Source: Amaranthus tricolor
Lineage: Eukaryota > Streptophyta > Magnoliopsida > Caryophyllales > Amaranthaceae
Length of the DNA: 64,000 nucleotides
NCBI RefSeq assembly: GCF_026212465.1
Contig: NC_080059.1
Location: 11,823,829-11,887,828 of the forward strand
Direction: 5' to 3'
A program made the translations under genes and the position numbers. Within the stretch, counting starts at the first letter, position 1. Every line of letters starts with the position of its first letter. Below the pieces are notes generated by a model. It did no database searches, had not been told where the DNA came from, and was given only the letters and a program-made list of their open reading frames with translations. Positions 1 to 12,500 of the stretch are shown piece after piece.

Positions 1-2100
1 ATGTCTAATAAAAGAATACAATGAACTAAATTTCATGATTTTTAACAATTCAACATAAAAACCAAACGAAATATTGACAGAAAAGTTATTAAGCAACAAG
101 TTCACCAAAAAAAATTATAAGGCAAGTCGAAGATGAAAGGGCTTACCATAGACTTGAAGCAAAAAAGGCACTTATGGGAATTACACATGTCACGTAACTG
201 CCATAAAGATAAAAGTAAGAATTTGGATTTTAAAAAAAGGATCTTCTATTTAAGAATTAATAGTTCTACGATGTTACTCACATTTCAAATGTCATTTTCA
301 CAGGAGATACAACCTGCATAGAAAATAAGATGGGATCCCCTTAAAAATCTTGTTTTTTTTATTATACACGGGGTGGGGAGGAGAGGACATGACAGTCTAG
401 GATGAGACTCTAAGACATCCCAAGTGGGAGAATGGAAAAAAAGAATCATGAGACATATACTAGAGTTGAACAAAGCAAAGAGATGATGCCACATCAGACA
501 CACTCCAAGTTAGCATCATACATTAAAACAAGAATTATTAATTAGCAATAAAGATGACTATTGGGTCTCAGAATTATCATTTTTGAGAAAAATGACTCAA
601 TCTAGAAATAGGAAGGAGGAAATTAGTAAGTACAACTCATTAAGAAAATATTTTTATTTCCTTTTATATCACATTATTCCACTCCACAATTTATATTTAC
701 AGAAAAAAAAAAAAAATACGAATGTCTTATTTATTTCCAATACTCCATTCACTTCAATCCTACCAAACAAAATTAAGATATTGAACAACTTCTAACGAAT
801 TCCCTTATCATTAGCAGTATGCATACAACTCCCAAGGTGATTATAATTTATAAATGAAGGAAGAAAGAAAAAAACCATGAGGTATGCAATGTGTTATGGC
901 TTTAAAGGGTTAAACTTATGAAGACAATGTCGATACAAGTATAGAATTCAGGTGCAACTTTCTTGTTGGTACACATTTGACACAATTTAATTGTGAATAC
1001 AAAATACTAGACATTAGACATTGCACGAAGAGTAATAGAGAACTAACAAATGACTCCATGCTTCGAATTATGGTACAAGTTATGACTATGAAAACTAATA
1101 ACACCAAAAAATTGTTAGAGCAAAAGGATTTAATACTTATAAATACCTTAAAAACGCGAACAAGAAAGAATGCCACTAGTCCAGAAAATCCCATATGAAC
1201 CATTGTTAGTGTTATGGGGAATGGAAAATTGAAGTACTTTGGAGAAAGGACCCACTGCAAATGAATTTCAAGAAAAAGTAAGAAAACCGATTTGAAGTTA
1301 CCTAAGCAATGCTCCTCTACAAATAAAAAAGAACTATTTCCACATCGGTTGTTTATACACACACGTATATTCTATTACACGAACTAAAGCCAACAACACC
1401 ATCATTGGAAGTTGTTAAGTAATTATCTTATAACTAGATAAACGAATGTATTGCACCATTTGTTAAAATTGAACATTGACATAAATTTATTATAATGATC
1501 ATCAATTTATAACCAAGAATCAAGACAAATCAAGATCCATCAAATAAAATTATTACAATCAATATCAATCACTAAATATAACGTAACTTCAATCATTAGC
1601 AATAGATTGACAATCACACACATGCAAATATTTACGCGTCTTTAAGAAAATCTTTACAACTAAGACCAAGAACATTTTGCTACATCAGCACTAAAATGGG
1701 CGGAAAGAGTTTTATTCTGAAGCTGACACGTGGACAATTGGTTTTTTTTCTTTAATATATTGAATGATTAATGATGATTAACAATGATGGTTTAAGCTTT
1801 GATAAATCATTACATTATGTCATCCCAATGGCATTAAGGGGCTCCCATCTAGGGTGGGGTTTGAGGGTTGAATGTCGCAATTTTACCCAGTGATAACACT
1901 ATTACACTAACAAAGATGTTGTCTCTGATTAATCCTTGGTAGCAAACAGCATGTGCAACTTCACAAAAATAAGAAGTTTACAAGATTAAATGAGTCACTT
2001 TAATATAATCCATTATAAATCAAAACCTAAGAACCATAAATCTTTGGCTCCAACGAAATAAGGGACAAAAGTTTGGATGAATCCTCCACAATATAGATAC
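1..2100. other. gene-free AT-rich stretch
   Basis: I see no convincing coding exon here. The open frames are short, lack splice context and match no family I recognise. A G-box core (CACGTG) lies at 1727-1732, but with no assigned gene next to it I do not call a promoter. Confidence 0.4.
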
Positions 2101-3300
2101 AGATTATATCAAAAATACATACTTGATTCGACAACGTAAACAACATGACATACATTCGATTGGTATTTGGTAAATATCCCTTTCAAACACAACATAGTTC
2201 ATCAAATGGATCTTGGAGACCCACCAAAGCACAAAATTCAATTCAAAAAATAGATTCCTATTTGATGAGTACTTGGAGGCCCACCAAAGCACAAAATCCA
2301 GTTCAGAAAATGGATTCCTATTTGATGAGTGCACAATTGCGTGGATTACCTCACATAAACTTTTCCTTACCATAAAAGCTCAGTTCCTGTTAGTATTAAT
2401 GATAAAAATTGGATCCTAGATGTAAAAGTGCATAAGGTACTCCATTTTCCATCGGAAGAAATGCGATTAACCAAATTTGCCCAATCAGGAATTGGTAACC
2501 CACGTCTAGTAGTGTAGAAAACAGGGTCTTGTGGATGGTATGGAACAAATGCCATAAGCTCAGGCATAAAACAAAAGCAGCTCAATTTGAGTGATGAATA
2601 GTATTAGTACGGCAATCTACGCCAGTGATATCAAACAAACAAGAAATAGGAAAATCTCTCAAAAGAGTAGTAAAATACTGTTTGCAGCTCATATGACATA
2701 CAAATTTAGAAATGTCAAGTTAAAGAGATATAGTAATTGTGTACGATAGCTTCAGAAGAAAGAGAAATAATACCTTATTGTACAGTATAACTCCAGATGA
2801 AAGTAAAATGTAAATGAGCAAGTAGAGATAAGTGAGTGCAAGTGAAGTATTGATCATTTTGGCCAACTTAATTCTTACACAATAATCTTGGTCTTAATCT
2901 TGGTCATATTCCTAACAGCCAACCTGTAATCAAATTTCAAAACCAACATTATCAAACAATTTGACCAAAATTGAGAAAAAAATTCATGAAATTCACAGTG
3001 AAATGTAAGAACTCATACTAAAATTGGATCGGATCTTGATAGTACTGAGAACGTTAAGTTACAGGAATGGGAGCAAAAGTGACGATCTCGATTCTAGGGT
3101 TTTAGAGTTTGGAAGAAAAGAATGGAAAGGATTTGTGAAGGAATTAGAGAGGATCAGAAATGTAAATGCAGAAGGAAAGGAATGATTGGGGATGGAGAAG
3201 CAGATGAAGGACTGAGCCAGTGAATCGGTCGGTGAGTCGGAAGAGCATCCAACTTCACTCTCTATTCGACTGAGTAGTGCTGTGTGGGTGGGTCCTCGAG
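2101..3300 (-). other. possible 5' part of an unrecognised minus-strand gene
   Basis: Read on the minus strand, 3300 to about 3020 looks like a pyrimidine-rich 5' UTR containing an AAACCCTAG box typical of plant leaders. A candidate intron follows, ending in TTGATTACAG near 2923. A short exon then starts MTKIKTKII and meets a GTAAG donor near 2875. Further downstream an open frame around 2585-2370 contains PYHPQDPVFYTTRRGLPIPD, which looks protein-like but which I do not recognise. I could not build one continuous frame. It may be a real gene start, a non-coding transcript or a captured fragment. Confidence 0.25.
2212..2331. repeat. 60-bp direct tandem duplication
   Basis: Two adjacent 60-bp units (2212-2271 and 2272-2331), each starting CTTGGAGRCCCACCAAAGC and ending in CCTATTTGATGAGT plus one or two bases, differ at only a few positions. 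The unit length is a multiple of three, so any frame across it stays open. It lies inside the weak minus-strand gene candidate. Confidence 0.85.
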
Positions 3301-3650
3301 AAGGTGTTGAAATCCAACTGCCACATACTTTCTCGTTTCTTGTTTACTTGCGTCAAAACTAAGTTTTACTCTATTGATCATTTAATACGAGTACTATTTT
3401 GTATACACCTATTTTTATGAGAGACTATCTTTTAAAAAGACGACCTCAAAACAAAATATTTCTCAAACTAGTGTTCTGTAGGCAATGAAATTAAAAAATT
3501 CTGATTAAGTATTCATTTAAAAATATTTCTCAAACTAAGTGTTCTATAGGTAATAAATTTACTTATTTATATTTTTTGGTTTTGAGACTCCAAACCTCTA
3601 ACTTTTGTTTTTGTTAGAAGTATTTCAAAATCATAATTTCTATACAGTTA

Positions 3651-3895
3651 GTCTCTTAAGAGACCGTCTCTTTAAGAGACGTATCTTGAGCTCAGCCCAT
3701 TAAAGCTTAATGTTTACTTAACGTATTCTTAATGCCTACTTACATAATTCTTAATACTTACTTATCGTATCCTTAATTCCGACTTTCAATATCTTAAAAG
3801 TCTACTTACATCATTCTTAATGCCTACTTATAATATTTTTAAAATATATAATGAAAAAATATATAATGAACCGGACCAATTAGAGATGCTCTTTT
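3651..3895. repeat. MITE-like repeat with GTCTC inverted ends, copy 1
   Basis: Begins with two back-to-back palindromes of the GTCTCTTAAGAGAC type, followed by GAGCTCAGCCCATTAAAGCTTAA. The interior is a degenerate array of TTAATGCCTACTTA-like units. It closes with CCAATTAGAGATG and CTC. A second, shorter member with the same start, middle and end motifs is at 53324-53455, so this is a dispersed family. Superfamily not assigned. Confidence 0.5.
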
Positions 3896-5214
3896 CTCTA
3901 TAACTATGTCATTTGCTAATTCATTTTAAAAAAAATATAATATGCTTATTTATTTTCATCCCTTAAAAAATTATAAAATACAAAATAATAATCATTCAAA
4001 CAATAGAAGGTTTTTTAAGAAATTGCACATTATTTTTCCAAATTCAAGTATTCTATAAAAATAAAATAGGAAATAGGAAAAAAAAATTGTATTATATAAT
4101 TTGTATGATATATCAAAAACTAAGTCATAAACAAAGCAAAAAAAATAATCAAGTTCTTGGATTACTTTGGTGCATATTTTTTTATTATATCCTTTGTTTT
4201 GCTTTTGAAAGAACCTATTAAAAAAATACATTGTAACAATGATGCAATGAAAAAACCTCATATTTAATTATATGACAATTCTAGACATGTATTATAGTGA
4301 CTACAATGGCACATAATTATAGACTAGAAAAAGAAAAGTGTAATAAGGATTTTCTTTAACTTAGTTTTCTCATTATCAATTAATCACTATAAGCTTGTAC
4401 ATTGATATTCAAATCAATAATGAAAAATGACTAGCATTAATTAGGGTGTGCAAAAATATTCGATCTCAATACAAATATCCGGATTAAAATATTTATTAGA
4501 AATATTTGACGTCAAAATATCGGATAAATAGAATACTTGAATTTTGGAAAATATTTTTTAATAAACACCAAAGTGGGAATTTTTATCTTTTCTAACCCTA
4601 GTAAATCATTCAATGAATACGCATTAGACTGCCAAAAAAATTTGATTGTAAATAAAAAAAGAAAAAAAGTATATAAATTAAATATTTAAAAGCTTTTGAG
4701 TTAAACGGTGTTTTGAAGGGAGAGGGTGTAAGTTCTACTAATTGTCTTCTTTGAGGTAGGAGTAAAGTAAAATCAATCACTATTCATCTTAAACAAAACA
4801 AAACAATGAATCAAAATGATTTAGGAACTTTCTCCATGTAATAATTTTAAAAAAAAAAAAAAGTTGTAATTAATGGGCTAAAATAGACTTTTCATTTTAA
4901 TAAACTATATAAAAATTAACTCACCAAACAAATTTTTAACGAAACCCATTTTGAAATAGATTTATCATACGCGTGTGATTTTACACATATTATTCTTTTT
5001 ATTAACATACGTATATATGTTTTACTGTTTGACTGATGCATTGTATTTATGTCACATTTTTACTTCTTATATTATCCTATTATAAATGAATTCATATTGA
5101 TATTAATATGTGTATATTGTGTCTTTTACTTCTTTAATTGCATTTTTAAAGCATAGTGGTGTTAAGTTATTTTTATAAGTCATGTATTAATTGCGTACTA
5201 GAGTGCTAAAAAAA
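3896..5214. other. gene-free AT-rich stretch
   Basis: Only short frames rich in Phe, Lys and Ile, with no recognisable domain. A GGGTGTGCAAAAATATTCG motif near 4444 matches, in inverse orientation, a motif near 47360 and probably marks the end of an unassigned MITE family. Confidence 0.4.
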
Positions 5215-5303
5215 TACTCCCTCCTGTTCAGCTTATGTGTCCCATTTTTTTTTATGGTCATCCCTCCTGTTCAGCTTATGTGTCCCATTTTTTTTATGGT
5301 CAA
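5215..5303. repeat. Stowaway-like end with internal 43-bp duplication
   Basis: Begins TACTCCCTCCTGTTC, the typical Stowaway terminus after a TA target. The block TCAGCTTATGTGTCCCAT with its T run and ATGGTCA occurs twice in tandem (from 5219 and from 5262). I cannot find a matching inverted right end, so it is probably truncated. Confidence 0.5.
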
Positions 5304-5797
5304 GTCACTTTAATTGTTTCATTTCCATTTTTGATATGGGTTTTTGACTTTTATGCCCTTAGTAGCTTTATCCTATTTTCAATTATACCCTCCATTACCT
5401 ATACCACTCTCTTTCCTACCCTTAGGGTCCCATTTTTAACTCTCCTTAAAATCCGTAAAAAGTCAAATAAGACTCTTAAAATAAATAGAAAGGACTAATA
5501 TTCTGACAACACAAAACCCAAATTGGGCATTGCATGTGGACACCACCATTGAATCTTGGTTATTAAATGAATTAATTATTAAACTACTAAGTGATCACCT
5601 ATCATGCTCCCTCATTAAAGAAACAACACAACATATACTTGTAGATCTAGTCAAACTTAACATAACATTAAATTCGAAGAGCCTTGTAGATCTATAGATT
5701 GGAATGCATTGAGCTCAACTGATGAAGATTATGTTTTAGTTGATTAGGATATTCTATTCTAGGTCAAGATAATGAGGTGCTTTAACAATGATGTATT

Positions 5798-6331
5798 TTA
5801 TAGAAAGCAAAACATGTTCTTCTCCCTAACCCCTGCTTTCATCAGTTCAAGTTGAAGATTGCTGATTTTAGACTTGTATTCTTGTGTTTTCATCTGGATT
5901 TTATCCATCTATAGTCTGGTTTTTTCTTCACTTCAACCAAATCATGCATCATCTTCTCCGTCTCGTTCAAGTTCAAATGCAATTCTAGTTCCTCTGGAAA
6001 AATACAATCTTTATCCCATCTGCAAAAAGAACATCCTCATCCTTCAAATAAAAAACAAATATCAAGTATAATCTAAAAATAAGTGATTAACAATCGAATT
6101 TCAAGAGCTGACAAGCCAATTAGGGCAAGAATAAAACTTCTCTATAATTTTTGGACCCTTCCTAACCTTACGAAGTTTGGCATTCAATCGACGATGACAG
6201 TTGCAACATTTGAACTTAGCTAATTTGAGGAAGAACGTGATTTCTGCTGTGAAGACGCCATTGTTGACAAACTTGAAATGCTTTGGCAAATTGTAGATGA
6301 AAGAGAACACTTTTAAGAATGGGATTTTCAT
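5798..6331 (-). pseudogene. GRF-type zinc-finger-like gene remnant
   Basis: A minus-strand frame starting at 6331 contains CCNCHRR, then RKGPKIIEKFYSCPNW. This resembles the Cys-x-Cys, Pro-Gly-Arg and Phe-x-x-Cys spacing of plant GRF zinc fingers, but the Gly-Arg core is poorly kept. After a possible intron ending TTTTTGCAG near 5990, a second exon reads WDKDCIFPEELELHLNLNE and then, one frame away, a Lys/Glu-rich coiled-coil-like tail beginning MDKIQMKTQEYKSK, ending at a stop at 5798-5800. Domain plus coiled-coil tail is the usual GRF layout. The frame change suggests decay. I hold this loosely; the finger could be another small Cys motif. Confidence 0.35.
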
Positions 6332-6826
6332 TCTATTTTCATTTTCTTTTATTTTTGTTCGGTTTCAACCGATTATTATAGGTTGTGATTTACATGAAAA
6401 TTTGTAAAAGTTAAAATTTTTTAAAGATAAATTAAAATTAATGCTTTAAAAGCGGAATATTTGATGTTCATGACTTTAAAACCAAAATTTTTTACATATT
6501 AATTCACTAAAAATCACTTTTTTTTTACTATAAAGCAGGAGTAAACCCGTTCTAAAGAGTATAATTCAAATCAGGGGCGTAGCAAAAATTGACAAATTCT
6601 TGCGTAATTCAATATTGAGACCACTTATTGTTCGGAGTCTTGTGCGGTTGAGGCTACTAATTTTTCGGAGTCTTGTGCGGTCGAACATGTTGAGCATGCT
6701 CAGAACTAATGGCAGATACAAGGGGTATCCAAGTATGCCACTAACATCACATAAATTTTAAAAAATACCTGTAGTATTGACTAAAGAAAATATCAAAGAT
6801 GGTAGGGCAAATACTCTTATAACGAA

Positions 6827-6938
6827 GAAAATTTGAATTAAATAAGCAAAAAAGTATAAAAAAAAGTCACAAATAGTCAAGTTTCTAAAATATTTCACAA
6901 GATAAGCACTTTTTTTTTCCATACTCGAGGTTTGATAT
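6827..6938 (+). repeat. MULE-A left terminal inverted repeat
   Basis: Aligns in inverse orientation with 14187-14293. Shared blocks include AAAATTTGAA, AATAAGCAAAAAA and AAATATTTC followed by AAGATAAGC. The TIR ends a few bases before the first palindrome. Confidence 0.8.
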
Positions 6939-7149
6939 GTTCGCATTTACTAACAGCGAACAAAAGCTGAGGGTTCAAAAAAGGCAAAGGGTTTGTTCGC
7001 TGTTACTAAAAGCGAACAGAGGTATAACCTGGTCAAACAGGGTCAAAGCTTTGTTCGCTGTTAAAGCTCTGTTCGCTGTTAGTAACAGCGAACAAAGCTT
7101 TGACCTTGTTTTACCAGGTCTACTGTGTTCGATTTTGCTAACAGCGAAC
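6939..7149. repeat. subterminal palindrome cluster, MULE-A left side
   Basis: Four copies of a 23-bp hyphenated palindrome (arm GTTCGCTGTTA, one C or G, mirror arm) at 6939-6961, 6995-7017, 7071-7093 and 7127-7149, plus a half copy at about 7053. Spacers carry GGTCAAA / TTTGACC-like words that are themselves partly inverted. A regulatory or transposase-binding role is inference. Confidence 0.8.
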
Positions 7150-7470
7150 TAATGCTTGATTTTTTTTTTACTTTTCTTTGTTTTTTGCTCAAACTAGCCG
7201 TTGTAGTTTTGAAATATAGTCGTTGAGATATACTTTATAAATACATGAACCTTGTTCTATTCTATCTATTATATTGCTTTTGAAATTAAGTTGAGGTATT
7301 TTGTTTTAACTTATGTTCACTCTGTTATGTTTATTTCTAATCTTTATATTAGGTTATTTATTCATTTTTAGTTAATGTTTTTATGTAAATTTTATGCGAT
7401 TCTAACACCAGCCCAATTAAATGCTATATTTGGTCCAAAAACCTTTAGCCCCCCAAATGTAATTAAAACT

Positions 7471-7893
7471 CGAATTTTTGAAATACTTAGGCAAAAAAAT
7501 ATATATATAATTAAATAAACTAAGTTCTAAACTTATTTCAAAAGTAAGCGTGAAAATTCAAAACCTGAGGCTTGGGTCTGTTCGCAGTTACTAACTGCGA
7601 ACAGGTCAAAAAAGACAAAAATAGCTGTTCCCACTTAGTAAATGGGAACAACTATTTTGTCCTGTTGCTGTTCGCAGTTACTAATTGCGAACATGTCAAA
7701 ACAGGTCAAACAGCTGTTCGCAGTTAGTAAGTGCGAACAGCTATTTTGTCTTTTTTTGACCTGTTTGCAGTTAGTAACTACGAACAGCCTCAAACCTCAG
7801 ATTTGAGAATTTCACGCTTACTTTTGAAATAAGTTTAAAATTCAATTTATTTAATTATTATTATTTTTTTTGCTTTAAGTATTTCAAATTTTC
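7471..7893. mobile_element. MULE-B: 423-bp nested non-autonomous MULE
   Basis: The ends CGAATTTTTGAAATACTTAG and its inverse (CTTTAAGTATTTCAAATTTTC) run about 100 bp inward as TIRs, sharing ATTTCAAAAGTAAGCGTGAAA. Flanks ATTAAAACT (7462-7470) and ATTAAAACC (7894-7902) match 8/9, as expected for a Mutator 9-bp duplication. The centre contains no gene, only five 23-bp palindromes at 7580, 7627, 7670, 7716 and 7763. The TIR is related to that of MULE-A, into which it is inserted. Confidence 0.8.
7580..7785. repeat. palindrome cluster of MULE-B
   Basis: Five copies at 7580-7602, 7627-7649, 7670-7692, 7716-7738 and 7763-7785. Here the arm is GTTCGCAGTTA (T to A) and the mirror arm carries the matching change (TAACTGCGAAC). 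The 7627 copy has GTTCCCA on one arm and TGGGAAC on the other. The changes are paired, so the palindrome is kept. Confidence 0.8.
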
Positions 7894-8160
7894 ATTAAAA
7901 CCCTATCATTTTGAAACCCACGCACGCCTCAACCCACGTTTTCCCTTCTCTTTCAACTTCTCAAATGTAGTCAAAAGTCAAAACCCTATCTTTGCTCGAA
8001 CAATAGAAACTGGAAACAATAGAAAGTTCTCTGCTCGAAGCTTCACTGCTTGATTTTCAATGCTATATTTCCCATTCTCAACTTCTCATTGCTCGAACTT
8101 GCTCAAACTTCTGTGCTCGAAGCTTCACTGCTCGCGTCTCTGGTCTCTCACTGGTAAGCT

Positions 8161-8163
<3 letters not shown>

Positions 8164-8192
<29 letters not shown>
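8164..8192. repeat. poly-T tract
   Basis: An uninterrupted run of 29 T residues, inside MULE-A and about 600 bp upstream of the GRF-finger fragment. Length is a likely assembly or sequencing uncertainty. Confidence 0.9.
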
Positions 8193-8195
<3 letters not shown>

Positions 8196-8817
8196 TCTAA
8201 TATCTAGTACGTTCCCTTCAAAGTTCAGTCCAATCACAAGTTCACAGCTTTATATTTGTTTTTGCTCGATTGAATTTGTTGTTTGAAGTTTGAACTAATC
8301 GAATTTGTTGTTTGAAGTTTTAACTAATCGAATCACAACTTTATCTTACTTCTTTTCTTTATTTTTTTTTCTGTTCTTTAAACCAATTTGTTGCTATAAA
8401 TTACTAGTTTGATATAATTTGTTGGCTTATTGGTACATTGTTTGGATGGATGTTGTGGGATTTGGTATGAAGGCTTGAAGTTGTTCGATTTTATGAGGAC
8501 TATGGATGATCATGTTGCTCTATGTCTTGTTGCAACCGTGGGATTCATGGGTCTTGTGAATAATCATGTTGTTTTATTTTGCTTCGTAATTTGTTGATAT
8601 AATTGGTTATACTTTTGTGTGTGAATTGGGTGAAGTGAACTATTTTCTAAAGTAATAAATGAATTTTTTGTGTTCCTCAACAATAATAACGAATAAACAT
8701 TACATATAGGCTATTACAACCTCTTAATTATGCAAAACTGTAGAATCGACTGATTCTACGATTCGATTCTAAGAGGTGTTTCCGATTCAAGTTAGAATCA
8801 CTATTCTAACAACTTTT

Positions 8818-9133
8818 ATGTCAAAGCATCATTCAATTGAAGAGTATTGTCATTGTGGTCATGAAGTTGAATACGGTCATGATTGGAGCGATTTTTATCC
8901 TGGGCGTCAATATTTTGCCTGTCCATTATTTCAAGATGAAGGATTGGGATACACCTACTTTAGGTGGGTTGATCCGGAGGGCACCAAATGGCAAAAAGAC
9001 ATCATTATTAAGTTCGATAAAGAATAAGGAGTTTAGAAATGAGATACATAACTTGAGAAGGGAAGCAATTGATAAGGCGCGTAGGAGTGAAGAAACCGAT
9101 AGGAAATTGAAAAAGTTTAATAAGCGTTCTTAA
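8818..9133 (+). pseudogene. GRF zinc-finger protein, frameshifted
   Basis: The frame from ATG 8818 (an upstream in-frame ATG is at 8776) encodes CHCG, then YPGRQYFACPLF, then FRWVDPEG. This is the Cys-x-Cys-Gly / Pro-Gly-Arg-x-Phe-x-x-Cys / Trp-x-Asp order of a GRF zinc finger, a nucleic-acid-binding module common in plant TE-linked genes. The frame stops at 9027, but a coiled-coil-like tail continues in the next frame (KNKEFRNEIHNLRREAIDKA) to a stop at 9133. A 1- or 2-nt indel near 9005-9020 therefore split a protein of about 105 residues. It lies within MULE-A and points opposite to the transposase fragment. Confidence 0.7.
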
Positions 9134-9328
9134 GTTGTAATGGTTTTATTTCATGAATAAATGATGTATTAGTAATCATTATTAATGAAACTATATTGAT
9201 TATCGGCATCGTCTATTTGCAATGAAGTCATCAACATAAGCCATTACAAGTCCGAACATGGATGATTCTGCGCCAAAAGTCCGATACAGCACAAATATAT
9301 ACAAATAGACATATATATACAGTAAATA

Positions 9329-9330
<2 letters not shown>

Positions 9331-9392
<62 letters not shown>

Positions 9393-9478
9393 TATACATA
9401 TATATATATATATATGTATATACATATATATATATATATGTATATACATATATATATATATATGTACATATATATTAT
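9331..9478. repeat. TA/ATAC microsatellite
   Basis: About 150 bp of TA dinucleotides interrupted by periodic TATATACA and TATGTATA words. Long Tyr-Ile-rich frames on both strands are by-products of this array. Confidence 0.95.
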
Positions 9479-9559
9479 ACACCCAACAAAATATATACAA
9501 ATGTGTAGTATGATACATACATTCGATAATTACATAAGTTCATCAAAATATATACAAAA

Positions 9560-12500
9560 CTAAGCCTCATCACCCTCTTCCACCCTATCCAGCTGTGATG
9601 GCCTTTTACGCCTCCTATGATAGTAGGAGGCGTTTGCGTGTCGCTCAAGAAGGGGCAGTGATTGGTATTGCGATGGCCCAGCCTACGAGGTCTCCGAACC
9701 ATGTTCGGGGTAGGACAAGTCCACCTCCTCCAAATGAACGTCATGAGGAGGAGATGAGACTTGGACCTCGCCGGTAGCCGATGAAGCCTCTTCAACCACT
9801 TCCGGGTATGAAGTGCTAGAACTGTGTGCCAAGGAGCATGCCTTGTGCAATCTCTCGTACGGGCTGCTCATGGCTAGATTGGATCACGACTGCTACACCC
9901 TGTGCCTGCAATCAATTACAAGTTAAATTAATATTATATTATGAAAGTTGTAGTTGTAATCAATTAAACATGAAAGGATACTTACAAATTGGGTTATTTT
10001 TGGCTTGGTAGGAGCATACTGGGGAAGGAACAAAGGGATTTTGAGTTTCTTGAGTTAAAATAGTGTAGCACCCCGATATTTTTATGACGCCATTATTTAA
10101 TATTTTAATAACTTTTAGAGATTTTATAATTATACTAAATTATTTTTGAATTAGTTTGAATAAATTTCTTTCATACACGAATTTAAATATTAATATAATT
10201 ATATTAGAAAAACAAATATATATAGATTTGCGATTACTAAAATAAAGAGGTTCGAATTAAAATTATTATTTTATTAAATTTGTACGCACACGAAGGTCCC
10301 TCACAAAAAGATAAATATAAATAAATAATAACTAAATAAATAAATAAATAAATAAATAAACAAATAAATAAAATAAATAGATGAGTCAAGGTTTTAAGTG
10401 GGTAGTACTCCCTCCCTCACTCAATTCACACGCTTCCCTTCCCCTTTTCCTTCTTCCTTCTTTCTTTCCCTGCTTCCTTCCCTTTTCCCTCTACTGTGCC
10501 GCCAGGGCTGGCTGTTGTGCCGCCCCTTGTGACTGCTGCCCAGTTGCACGACACCTCCTGCAAGATTCCCCGACCCTTGGCCTTGGATCTGGAGCCTCAC
10601 CACAGCAGCTGCGCTGCGTTTTTTCCCAACCGGCTGCCACACCACAGTGAACAGCCGTCCACCCTTCCACCACCAGCAACCGCTTCACTCCCTGCGGCCA
10701 GAAACTAGCGGTTGTGACAGCAGCAGCCCTGAGCCGTGACTCCATCCACCACCACAATAACCACTCTTCTCTCCACCCCTTTCTCTTGTTCACCTAAGTA
10801 AGCCATATCCTCTTCCCTAATTGATTTTCTCTTGTTTTTAATTGAAATTGTTATCAACTTTATGATTTTAGTATTGATTTTAGTATTATTTTCATTGAAT
10901 CTTTTTGTGGGTAAGAGTTTGATTGATGAATTGAACATATTTATGATTTAGGGTTTTAGGTGTGATTAGAAATTATGGGTTGTGTGTTGATTGTGTATTA
11001 ATTTGGTTTAATCTTATCATGGGTAATAGAAATGATGTTATCCTTGAGCATGAAATAATTAGGGTTTGATTTAGAAATGAGATTACTAGTGTGTGCCTTG
11101 TATGCTACTTTGGTGGTGTTATGATTAATTGAATAACATGAGTTTTTTTAAGACTTGGTTAATTATTGTTGTGATAATTAGTAATGATTTTGATTAAACT
11201 TGACTATAGTTATGATTTTGGTGGTCAAATTGGGAGTAATAGATGCTAATTGTTGTGACTTGATTGTTGTGGATTACAAGTACTCTTAGTAGGTCGTCAT
11301 TGAATTTATAAATACATAATTTTAGTAAGGCTACGAGAATAATATCAACTTATTGTAGAAGGTTGTTAAGTTACTTGTGGTGATGCTCGATTGTAGTCTT
11401 TCTAGCTCTGGAGAATGTAGCGAAAGATGTCGCAATTCGACCACTTTAAGAATTGTCATCATGTCATATTAGTGTTAATTCAACATTGCGAGACTTAAGT
11501 GTGAATTGTTGTTTTATTTTTAAGATAATGTGAATCGTTATAACTCAAAGTTAGTTGATGTAAAGAAACGGTTCACATAATCCTTTTATTCTTTTGTCGA
11601 TGGAAAGACTTATGTTATTGTTGAACTAACAATTATGATTGATGTTGAATGATTTGCGTACGTGCTAGAAGTAATTGAAAACTTGTCGTGAATGAATGAT
11701 AATGGTTACTTTGGCTTTTAGCTGGTATGACTTAGTAGTTAAGGGAACGTATTAGTTCTATTCTTAACTTGTATAGGTTCCCAATTCATAAGAGGAAAGT
11801 AGAACCTTAGTTGGGTGACTTTTGTATCATTTAGTCGTGCAGTGACGCTTGCAGGTACGTACACGCAGTAATTAACTATGACATTAATTGTTTCAAAATA
11901 CTATCAATATTTTTTGATTATATGCATCGTATTAGAAATTATAGAGCACCGAAAAGTAAACTATGCTATTGAATAGTCATAATAGTGGTATAGGCAAGTA
12001 GAATGAAAGCACTAGGAGACTATGAGAACAAATTCCTAAATAGTAGAGAACGCACTATGGTTGCGTGTGGTATCGAATTGATTCCCTAGTTATTGAGCCT
12101 TGATTTTGATTAGTTGGCGTGGCTCAACTGGATTTATTTCCAGTTGATTTAGTAGTCCCCTAGGTGAGATACGACGGGATCACTGTAGGGGGTATGAGCA
12201 TACTTTTGTCGTTGGGCGCCGGGTGGCCGATACTGCCCCTTGACCGAGGTGTTATTATGCGAGCCTTGCAAACCCTAATATGGTGGCCTCTTCACTGAAT
12301 TGGTACACCAGTGTGTTAGTTTTTCCCGAAGGTAGGACCCGAGAGGGTCAGCTGGAAGGGGTATGAACTCATACTTTGCCATGGGCGCTGGGTATAGGAC
12401 CGAGGATTATAGTTTGACATAACAGGTATAGGAGCTTCTTTTGCATTACATACGGGGGAAATGAGTGAGAATCTTGAAGAGTACAATAATCTTATTGCCT

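Noticed and set aside
1722..1740. CACGTG G-box as promoter of a nearby gene
   Set aside because: No gene could be assigned within a sensible distance, so the motif alone is not evidence.
6939..7785. Regularly spaced palindromes read as a CRISPR array
   Set aside because: Spacing varies, spacers repeat, copies lie within TIR transposons, and the genome is a plant nuclear one.
9200..9518. Tyr/Ile-rich frames of 80-95 codons on both strands
   Set aside because: They are translations of the TA microsatellite and exist in several frames at once.
10381..10793. Overlapping Cys/Ala/Pro-rich frames on both strands
   Set aside because: C/T-rich sequence inside the solo LTR gives open frames in several directions; none resembles a protein family.
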